NCBI GenBank assembly: GCA_036940085.1 | Contig: JALLBK010000552.1 | Coordinates: 1 to 13,980 of the forward strand | DNA: 13,980 nt | Source: Discostella pseudostelligera | Taxonomy: Eukaryota; Bacillariophyta; Thalassiosirophyceae; Thalassiosirales; Thalassiosiraceae | Direction: 5' to 3' | Part shown: positions 1 through 8,200 of the stretch, piece after piece | How positions within the stretch are numbered: the stretch's first letter is position 1 | Layout of the letters: the number at the start of each line of letters is the position of its first letter | Notes under the pieces: generated by a model | Told to the model about the DNA's origin: nothing | Database searches by the model: none | What the model saw: only the letters and a program-made list of their open reading frames with translations | Made by a program: the position numbers and the translations under genes

Positions 1-55
<55 letters not shown>
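1..55. repeat. (TG)n microsatellite
   Basis: An uninterrupted TG dinucleotide run of about 27 units starts at the window edge and ends at 55, so its true length is unknown. Confidence 0.98.
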
Positions 56-57
<2 letters not shown>

Positions 58-316
58 CTTGACCTCCGGATGACTGGGTCTTGCCCACGATGTGCATGCC
101 AAGGCCCAGGGCAGTGCTCTCAGCCACCCTAGGTGCCACTGTTAATAAAGATTAATTCTATCACAACAATGGAAACCCGTGTAGATTGCTCTCCAGCAAG
201 TTCACAGCTCCGCATCCTCATCATAATCGTCGTCCACTCCTGCATTTGGATCGTCCGTCAATGACGAACAAGGCTGGTCCCACCAGAACTGGTGATGTGC
301 CGCACCAGCTCAATGA

Positions 317-480
317 GGGTAGTGCAAAAAAGAAAAAGCTTATGCACATAGTGCAGAGTGAATTTGCTGTGCTAAACCTAAAGGTAGTGCAGCTTGATTT
401 CACTGCACTGCTCTATTGGGTAGTGCGATGTGAGATTCTCTGCACTGCACTACCTAAAAAGTGCGCACTTTTTCTTTGTC
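317..480. repeat. Palindromic, MITE-like repeat element
   Basis: Nested inverted repeats are visible. AAAGAAAAAG at 329-338 pairs with CTTTTTCTTT at 468-477. AGGTAGTGCAG at 382-392 pairs perfectly with CTGCACTACCT at 445-455. The motif AGTGC[A/G] or its complement recurs about eight times between 320 and 467. The interior has no coding potential. This structure fits a small non-autonomous DNA transposon (MITE) or a foldback element. No transposase and no clear target-site duplication are visible, so the edges are approximate and the class is inferred. Confidence 0.5.
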
Positions 481-629
481 TGCTTCTTACTCAGTGCTGC
501 TCTGCATTGGCAAGCATCGCTGCTTTATTCAGCATGCAGTATGCTTTAATGACACCATCACTAGCATATAGTTCACCACTTTTAGCAACAGCATGGTAAG
601 CATTTACATTCATTGTATTGCTGTTTCAG

Positions 630-810
630 GATGTGGTCAGCATTGGCCAGCAATGTTGCATCTTGCTAACCATGACATTCAATAGTATTTGCTGCTGGGC
701 TGCTGGGTCATCATTGGTCATATGCATCCATGTCACAATCACCATCATTGTTGGTCATCATCAGTAAGGAGCATTGGTCACTCAGTATTAGTCAGCATTG
801 CTGGTCAGAA
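630..810. repeat. Degenerate GGTCA/CATTGG repeat field
   Basis: Short related motifs recur in one orientation: GTGGTCAGCATTGG near 633, TCATTGGTCA at 711-720, TTGGTCATCATC near 751, GCATTGGTCA at 771-780, and GCATTGCTGGTCAG near 794. Spacing is irregular, so this looks like a decayed simple or tandem repeat rather than a precise array. Confidence 0.45.
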
Positions 811-862
811 ATGAAAGGACATCAAATTTGGATCCTTCACCTTCAGTCAAGTAAGTAAGGTT

Positions 863-994
863 GCAGTATGATGCTGGTACCCACCAACTGTCAACCTGGG
901 GAATCATTACCCTTTACCTTCACAGGACTTCACATTATTTGTTCCACCTTCTGCAAGATGACATGGCAGCAGTATGCTGGTGCCTACCTACTGT
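863..994. repeat. Imperfect direct repeat pair
   Basis: The segment 863-891 (GCAGTATGATGCTGGTACCC and following bases) recurs in diverged form at 969-994 (GCAGTATGCTGGTGCCTACC and following). The copies are about 105 bp apart and differ by a 3-base indel and a few substitutions. No function is evident. Confidence 0.5.
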
Positions 995-1349
995 TTCTGA
1001 CGGTTCACTTCGGATTTCATCAAGACGCCTCTTAGTTAGTATCGAAGCCTAGATCAGCGCTTGCGGTTTGCGATTTTCTCCTGTTGACTTTGACATACCA
1101 GTAGAACTGCATGCAAAAAGTGGATGATGGCGTTCCACCATCTGTAGAACTCATGCAGTTTCCAAGCTTCATGACGTAAAACTACACGCGGTTGCTCGTT
1201 GATCAACATAGAGAACAAGTATTACTATGTGCACATTCGGGGAACTATACCATACAATCGTCGTCCGACAGACCAATCATCAAAACAATCTGTACATTAT
1301 TCCTATCCATCCTGCTGGAGCTGATCAAGCACCCACGAACCGGTCTCTC

Positions 1350-4300
1350 TTACATATATTTGGTTAATTGATCCATGGCTTTTAGCAAGCCCTTGTTTTG
1401 CATCTTGAACTTGGACACCTCGGTTGAAAGATTGCTTATCTGTTGCTCCAACACCACTTTCTCATCATGGGCCACTTCCAGGTCTTTTACCTTGCTGGAT
1501 AGCTCAGTTTGTATTGGTTCCAACTTTGCCTCAAAACATTTGAGCTGCGCCGTCGCTGCAGATTCTGCCTCAAATCTGAAAGCTTCGTACTCTTTCTTCA
1601 GCGACGCAACAGCTAGCTCTAGAGCAGAGATATCCTTTTGCGCTGTTTCCAACTGTTTCGCAGTTGATGTCGAGTTTTCAACCAGTTCGGTACGTTCCTG
1701 TGCCAAAATCGCAATAATATCGTCAAATGATCGACCTTGTGACCGAGAATTACTATCATCGTCCATTGCACAAAGTGATTCCAGCTTGGCCTCGCATGAT
1801 TTCAATTGTGCGGTAGCGGCAGCTTCAGCATCGACTTTGAATGTTTCGTATTCACTCTTCAAGGCCGATATCATGTTCTCCAGACTCTCAATGTCATTGT
1901 TGCTCCTTTCCTCTTGCTGCCTGCAGCTCGCAATGATATGCTGATTTTCTATCTGAAGAAGATTCATCAATTCAGCGGCTTCGTCGCATTTGGTAGTTAG
2001 CTCGGCGATTGTGCTCCTGAGTTGATCGCATTGCTCTTCCATTGCCTTGGCAAAAGATTCCGAAGACTCCAACTTATTATTGAGATCAACAACTGCTTGC
2101 TTGGAAGCCTGAATCTCTGACTCAGCTTGTTCACATCGAGTTATCATCGATTCAGCTTGAGCATCGGATGCTTCCAACTTACGCCTGAAATCTTCGGTTT
2201 CTTGCCTCGCACACTCCAACTGCTGAATGATTTCGTCTCTGTTGCTTCTGACAAACAGAATCGATTCCTCGAGCAGTTGCTTCTCGGCTTCAAGGGATCT
2301 CAATTGTTGCTCACGTTTAGCATCAGAAATATTATTGAGCATCGTTTGACGCAGATCTTCCTCGAGAGTTTCCACCTTGGATTTAAGCTGCTCCTGCTCC
2401 CGATCAGCTCTCTCTTTCACAGCATCAATTGTCAGACTCAGGGACTTGACTTGAATTTCCAGCTCAGCCTTGTCATTCTCCAAACAAGCTAATGCCTCTG
2501 CTTTGCTACTGTCTAACAATGCCACGGCATCTCGAAGCCTACCCTCCTCCTGCTTTGATTGAAGTAGATCATTCTCGAGCGATGCAATCTTGGATTTCAT
2601 TTGTTCTTGCTCCAGAGTAGCCCGCCCCAAATCGGTGTCAAGCGTCAGACACAATGACTTAGTTTTAGCTTGGAAGTCAGCATGCTCTTGCTCCGATTGA
2701 GCACGTGCCTCTGATAGTTCGCTTTTCAGTAATTCCAAAGCGCTGCATAGCCTATCCTCTTCCTGCTCTGATCGGTGACGATTTGTCTCAAGTACTGCAA
2801 TCTTAGATTGAAGCCGATCCTGCTCCTTTTTCGAAGTTTCCAGGTCAGATCGCATACAATTCTCTATCTGCTTCGATTGGAGCACATCATCCTCGAGCAA
2901 TGCAATCTTGGAGTTGAGTCGATCCTGCTCCTGACTAGCCGCCTCTCTGAAGTCATTTAGCTGCTGAGTCAAACTGTTGCTCTTTTTCTCCTTTTCCGCC
3001 AATTGCATTCGCAGTTCTCCAATGAGGCGCTTGAATGCTTCCGAAGTTGAGTCCTCTGCAGCAGTGATATCGGAGAGTTTTTTCTGGAGGGTCTCATTCT
3101 TTTGTTGCAATGCGTCATTTTTCGCCATGAGCTCATTTCTTTCATTTGACAAGTACTCATTCTCAGCTTGCTGAATGTGGTTCGATGAAACAATCTCTAC
3201 GGAATTCTCAGCGGTCTGCACTGCCCAGTGTTGGCACACGTTGATTTGGGACACATAGCTTTGGATGTTCTGAAGCTGATGTTGAAGAGTGCTATTCTCG
3301 AGCTTCAGATCATCGTTCTCACTCGCCAGAGACTCATTCTTAGCGTCGATACACTCAAGTCGCCGTGAGAAATCAGATAGGTTCAGGGTCGATGTAGCTC
3401 GGTGAGTCTGCAAGTCTTCGCTCAGTTTGTGATTCTCCACGCGCATTGCGTTCAACGATTCGTTGGCGACCTTTAATTGGATTTTGAGTGCTTCTAAATC
3501 AACGCTATGTTTCTTAGCATTAGTCTCAGCATTATTTTGTGATGCTTGAGCGGTCGCCAACTCCTCTTGTAGAACTTGGACCTGATACTCACGTGAAGCG
3601 TTAGCTTCAGAGAGTTCGACCTTTAAGGCATGAACTCTTTGCTTCAGAGCGCTATGTTCGACCAAGAGAAAGTCCCTTTTACTTGAGGTTTCGACAAGTG
3701 ATGTGCTCGCAATTTCGAGCTCTTGCCGAAGATTTCCGACCTCCACATCCTTGGCAAGTTTGACGGCTGCAACTTTGTACTGGAGAGAGTCAATCATCGA
3801 TTGCATAGAACTTTTCGTCACAGAGTGCCCATCTACCGTCTTCGTTAAGTCCGCAATCTCCTTCTGCAAAGAGGCTTTCTCAGCAGCAAGGTTCTCTGAG
3901 TCCTTCTTCTCAGCCAAAAGTTCTTCCACCTTCTTGCTGATCTCGTCTCTTAAGCAGTTCCGTTCTGACGTGACCGCTTTCAATTGCTTGGTCAATTCCT
4001 CGCAATTTGCTTCCCCACCGGCGTTCTTCTTCGAGATGAAAACAGTCTCCACGCCCTTCATGCTTTGCAACTCATCGCACTTGGCCTTAAGTCTGTCACG
4101 CTCATACATAACCTCAACCAAATTATTGGAAGACTCATTATATAGGCGCTCCCAATTCTCTGCAGCGTCCCTCTCCCAAACATCATTAACCAATGCAACA
4201 GGTTCCTCAGCAGCCAAGAGCAGCGCCGCGACTTTCGCATTCGCATCATCTCGTTCACGACATGCAACATCCAACGATTCACTCAGTGCCGTTACCATCT

Positions 4301-4676
4301 CATCCATTGAACGTTGCTTGCTCTCCAATGCTTCCAATTTCGCAATTGTAACAATCTTTTCGTCGGCACGACGTGATGCCTTGATATCGGATGTGTCGGC
4401 GGCGGCTGCTGAGTCTGCCATGTGCTCCTTCATATTCATCATCCTGTGAATACTTCCCTTGGATGCATCATTGTCATGCGTCATGGTATTCAACTTGGCG
4501 ATGAGTTGCGTATTGACTTTCTTCACGTAGGCATTCTCAATTAGAGCGCGGCGAACGGCATGTTCGTACTCCTCCGCCCGGCCCTCCCGAACTTGATTTT
4601 CTTTGTCCTCGTAATTGACCCCCATTATGATTGTCTCGATTTTATTATCAGCTATAGACACCGAAGGAGTAGTCAT
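1350..4676 (-). CDS. Long coiled-coil protein, function unknown
   Basis: One uninterrupted reading frame encodes 1,108 residues. The start is the ATG at 4676; the frame also contains a GTG nine bases upstream, which is unlikely to be used. Almost the whole chain after residue ~50 is Glu/Lys/Gln/Leu-rich heptad-like sequence without prolines, predicting an elongated parallel coiled coil. No enzymatic domain, transmembrane segment or signal peptide is visible. A SK(I/V)xxLE motif recurs at residues 589, 624, 695 and 766, a 35/71-residue periodicity. A second duplicated block (TAQLKxxEAKLE) lies at about 955 and 1042. Residues 25-27 are KEN, a possible APC/C degron in a non-coiled tail. Golgin, centrosomal, kinetochore and myosin-tail-like roles are all possible; I cannot choose. 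Whether the real last exon ends at the TAA is slightly uncertain, because the stop overlaps a GTAAGA that could act as a donor, though splicing there would add little. Confidence 0.8.
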   Translation of the reverse strand: MTTPSVSIADNKIETIIMGVNYEDKENQVREGRAEEYEHAVRRALIENAYVKKVNTQLIAKLNTMTHDNDASKGSIHRMMNMKEHMADSAAAADTSDIKASRRADEKIVTIAKLEALESKQRSMDEMVTALSESLDVACRERDDANAKVAALLLAAEEPVALVNDVWERDAAENWERLYNESSNNLVEVMYERDRLKAKCDELQSMKGVETVFISKKNAGGEANCEELTKQLKAVTSERNCLRDEISKKVEELLAEKKDSENLAAEKASLQKEIADLTKTVDGHSVTKSSMQSMIDSLQYKVAAVKLAKDVEVGNLRQELEIASTSLVETSSKRDFLLVEHSALKQRVHALKVELSEANASREYQVQVLQEELATAQASQNNAETNAKKHSVDLEALKIQLKVANESLNAMRVENHKLSEDLQTHRATSTLNLSDFSRRLECIDAKNESLASENDDLKLENSTLQHQLQNIQSYVSQINVCQHWAVQTAENSVEIVSSNHIQQAENEYLSNERNELMAKNDALQQKNETLQKKLSDITAAEDSTSEAFKRLIGELRMQLAEKEKKSNSLTQQLNDFREAASQEQDRLNSKIALLEDDVLQSKQIENCMRSDLETSKKEQDRLQSKIAVLETNRHRSEQEEDRLCSALELLKSELSEARAQSEQEHADFQAKTKSLCLTLDTDLGRATLEQEQMKSKIASLENDLLQSKQEEGRLRDAVALLDSSKAEALACLENDKAELEIQVKSLSLTIDAVKERADREQEQLKSKVETLEEDLRQTMLNNISDAKREQQLRSLEAEKQLLEESILFVRSNRDEIIQQLECARQETEDFRRKLEASDAQAESMITRCEQAESEIQASKQAVVDLNNKLESSESFAKAMEEQCDQLRSTIAELTTKCDEAAELMNLLQIENQHIIASCRQQEERSNNDIESLENMISALKSEYETFKVDAEAAATAQLKSCEAKLESLCAMDDDSNSRSQGRSFDDIIAILAQERTELVENSTSTAKQLETAQKDISALELAVASLKKEYEAFRFEAESAATAQLKCFEAKLEPIQTELSSKVKDLEVAHDEKVVLEQQISNLSTEVSKFKMQNKGLLKAMDQLTKYM

Positions 4677-5273
4677 TGCTCCCACAAAAGGTGTATCGCA
4701 CTAATCCGGGTTGATGATTGATCTTTTATTGATAGAAGATGTTGATGGTGCTGTATTGCTTGTTGATGTCGATGCATATTATGTGCGGGGCGGCCCTCTT
4801 ATGATGAGGTCGGAGCGATGTTCCAATTTCTGGCGGCAGAAAAAATGTGCAGAATTCATTTCCGGCAAAGCGAAAGTATTTCGGGGAATTCTTCTTTTTC
4901 CTTCTTCCATCCTTTTTCCCTCATGGGATTGATTCTTCCCGCCAAAACCTTCCCGCCGTCTCTCGCCCCCCGCGCGCGTCGCTCGTTCGATCGATCGAGA
5001 ACGACAACAAAAGAGAGCTCCATGCATCTCATGATCTCATGATATGTTATGTTTCCTCTCATCTCCTCTCCTCTCATTCACCCTCTCTCACCATTATCAC
5101 TACCGACCACCAATATGCGGAGATGATATCTTTTAGTTCAAGAGAGATATTTGTCCGCAGCATTATCTCTGCTGGATATAGTCAGTGGATGAGAGAGTGT
5201 GGGCAGGGCGCTCAAAGAACCTGGAGTACCTTCCGTTCTCTAACTCATACGCGCGATGCAACTTTGAAGATTG
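4677..5273. other. Intergenic: coiled-coil gene promoter side and lipase gene 3' side
   Basis: Both flanking genes are on the minus strand, so this stretch holds the upstream region of the coiled-coil gene and the 3' UTR of the lipase gene. Visible items are two E2F-like GGCGGGAA boxes (minus strand) at 4936-4957, the 12-bp palindrome TCGATCGATCGA at 4987-4998, repeated CTCATGAT words at about 5028-5042, and a CT-rich tract at about 5052-5095. The short open frames here are overlapping and motif-free, so I do not call a gene. Confidence 0.6.
4936..4957 (-). promoter_or_regulatory. Paired E2F/DP-like sites upstream of the coiled-coil gene
   Basis: Read on the minus strand, 4936-4947 is TTTTGGCGGGAA, matching the eukaryotic E2F core TTTGGCGGGAA. 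A second GGCGGGAA core follows at 4950-4957. They lie about 260-280 bp upstream of the coiled-coil ATG. Function is inferred from the motif only; E2F/DP factors occur broadly in eukaryotes, including algae. Confidence 0.4.
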
Positions 5274-8200
5274 TTATGTGATTGATGGAATCCTAGACGC
5301 CAGTTCGTCAACTACGACACTTCGACGAGATACTTGTGATTTATTCGCTCCGCCACTTCTACATGAATTAATACCTGCTGTTGTACCAGCCCCACTACTG
5401 TGTTGTAAATTGTCACCTGCATCATACAATGTGCCCCACCCGTTGTAACATCGATCACAGACTCGAACTGGTGCAGTGATCCCAATTGACGGTATTGGAA
5501 TCCTCCTCTTGCTACACGGATCACAGACTAATCCTCCACATGCTCTGCAATTGTGCTTATCACGGGCTGCTTGGGCCTCAGTATGCGATGTGCTTGCCCA
5601 GGTGAAGAGGCTTGCGCAACAAGAGCTAGCAAAAACGAAAGAAACAATGAGATGAATTCGAACATCTTGTACCAATATGAATATTTTCAACCGTCGCCCA
5701 CGTACCATGTGCAGTCATCAGCAAATCCTACCCAGGAAGGAAGATCTTGCTTCGCGGCTCGAATAGCCTTAACTTCGAGCAAGCCTTCATAGTACCGACA
5801 AGCCATGTGATCCGAAAGCATGTTCCCTGCCTAAAACGAATGCATGACAATCGGTGAGACACAGCCGTCAAATCCACTCTAAATCAGACCCCTAATAACT
5901 CACCATACTAACGCGCCGTAGAGACCGAAATTTACGAGGGACAAAAGCTGGAGGAAACAAGGAAAAATTGTCAGCGACATGTAAATGAACTCGCACTATC
6001 AATTGATTCACTCACCTGCCTTGTATCCACCTCTGTGCGTGTAAATATGCACAATCTTTCCTGGAATATACATTCGGGGCAATGGCATTTCCTCCAGCAT
6101 CTGAGGATACGTATCAGCATCCGACGAGGTCTGCTCATTTTGGTCGGTACATGACAATTCATTGTGCTCTTCTATTGGCGGTTCATCAAATGGAACCCAT
6201 TCACTGTCATTTCTTCGATTACTTGAGATGTGTTGTGGAACTTCAACATTACTCTCATCGTCGCTCTCATTCAGAGGATCACCGAGGGTGTCAAAAAACA
6301 AGTCGCCTTCGACATCCAATCCATCAATACTGCCGATATTCGGACCCTCTTCACTCAACTCGGCTTCCGTAAGCCTTGGCAACTTTTGTGGGGTGCACCT
6401 ATTACTATTGTCACGTGAGCGAATGATACCACCTTCATTGCAATCGTTGATGGCTGGGGTAGAATTCACAGTCTCTCCTTGAATTCGCTTTTCGCAGGAT
6501 TTTTTTAGCCTCTTAGCTGATGCCACGCCCTTCTTCTTCAGAAGCGTGAAGCTTCCACGCAATCTATTAGGCCATGCATGATACGCGCGTTCTGTAATTG
6601 CATTTAGATCGTCCGAAAGGTGAGTTTTGACCCAAGTTTCTCGAATATAAAGTAGGTGCTTCAATAGTCCTCGTACTGATGTTGGAGTGAGCCGAGGCAC
6701 CACATCATCGTGCAGTACTACGCTTGTGCACAGGGATAAAGTCCTAACATACGAAAGTGTTTGAGTTGGTGGCGAATTAATGAGCAGCTGCTGGAGAGAG
6801 CAAGTGAAATATTGTGTGATGATCGGACTCACATTGGATTATCAGCTAACCTTGAATCGACGCAGGATGGCGTACCATAGCTATAAACATGAACAAAGCC
6901 ACCGTCATCAGAGGGTATGACACTATTTGATGACATGGATATCGTGTGTATGCCTTGCTTCTCGAAATGCCTTAATAACAAAATCCCAAGTAGTGCAGCC
7001 ACTCCTCCACCCAAACTATGACCGACTATGCGAATTTTATATCCATTCAATGCTAAATATAGCAATGGATCGGCAGTTTCTCGAAAGAGGTTTGCAGCCG
7101 CCCCTGCCATCCCACATAAAGCGAGACCACTGCCCCGAAGCACAGATGTCCAATCCTCGGAATCGTTGAAAGAATTGTTGCGTTCACAGTCACCGTCTTC
7201 CTGCTGCTGCGGCTGCTGTGGAAAAGGGACTGGCATGGCTCTAATGTCGGTAACCACATCCTGAATAGTAGCCGTTCCCCTTATACTGAGGCATGCAATC
7301 TTGCGCTCGTCGTGCGCAAATAAAGCCGCTGCTGGCCGATCTGAAAAGTGGTCGTCGCCCTCAAGACACGTCCCCTCTTTGCTCCCTGAGTGAGAATGAT
7401 GGTGGTTTTGGTCCAGCGAAGCAAATACTAATCTCCATCCTTGCTGAGCACCTAAAAGTTGCATGTCGACCTCACATTCAGCGTAAATGAACTCCAATGC
7501 AAGTGGGGCATAGAATAGAAGGGATGACATGAGTGTATCAGGCACGTGCTCACAGACTGGCTCAAATGGTAGCTTTGAGCAAGAGGCAGTGTTTTGACCC
7601 GTTGTTGTACCCCCAGAAGATTCATTGCCTCTGTCTTTACCACTTCCATCGACACCGTTTGCGACTTCTTGTGCATGACCATGTTTGCATCGACTCCTCC
7701 TACTTGATGCATCCAACGGATTGGAAGTAGACATGGCCAAGAGATCAACGACCTTTTCCGAGAGCGGGTCGTAGACATCAGTCTCGTCCAGAACCGATTC
7801 GGAAACCTCTTCAACAAGACATTTGTGCGAGGTTGCCTCCCATTCGATGGTATCACCGGCGTCATTGTCATCGTTAACCTCTTCGACTACAGCGTCCAGC
7901 ATAGGCCGTCCCTCGGTCGACAAGAGATTCGACACATCATTAACAGTAACGTTTGCAGGTCTCAACGAATGGATCAACTCTTCCCCATCAGGCCGAAGAC
8001 CTCTCAACGCACGATGCTGGGCAAGTGCATAGAAAATCGCCGCACTCAATTCATGGACACTCAACGGCCAATTTGTCCTATTGATCCCCAACACTCGACA
8101 GAGTAAATCAGCCGCGGCTAGAAATTCCTTCCGCAGCAGGAGGCCATACACGCCCTTGAGACCATGCTTCCGCAGTACCTCGGCAGTTTCTACAGCCACG

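Larger units (their letters stand above)
56..1349. other. Gene-poor, repeat-rich intergenic stretch
   Basis: I see no supportable gene here. Open frames are short, lack recognisable motifs and do not connect through plausible introns. Contents in order: an AATAAA hexamer at 144-149 (+), which could be a poly(A) signal of a gene left of the window; an acidic minus-strand open segment at about 182-280 ending in a stop; a palindromic repeat element at about 317-480; a field of degenerate GGTCA/CATTGG motifs at about 630-810; an imperfect direct repeat (863-891 and 969-994); and a small direct repeat of GTAGAACT(G)CATGCA (1101-1115 and 1144-1157). The last ~200 bases are the 3' side of the minus-strand coiled-coil gene. 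Confidence 0.6.

Noticed and set aside
186..599. 137-residue plus-strand open frame
   Set aside because: It runs through the palindromic repeat, has no motif or codon pattern, and its composition follows the repeat words.
596..629. GTAAG...TTTCAG intron-like stretch
   Set aside because: At 34 nt it is about half the shortest intron found here (68), and no supported exon lies on either side.
851..926. GTAAGT...TTCACAG intron-like stretch (76 nt)
   Set aside because: Length is plausible, but neither flanking reading frame looks coding; it overlaps an imperfect direct repeat.
1348..1353. GTAAGA overlapping the coiled-coil stop as a splice donor
   Set aside because: Using it with the nearest good acceptor leads to a stop after about three codons, so the simple TAA stop is preferred.
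3703..4449. 248-residue plus-strand open frame
   Set aside because: It is antisense to the coiled-coil gene; its Ser/Phe/Leu-rich product is what the complement of Glu/Lys-rich codons gives.
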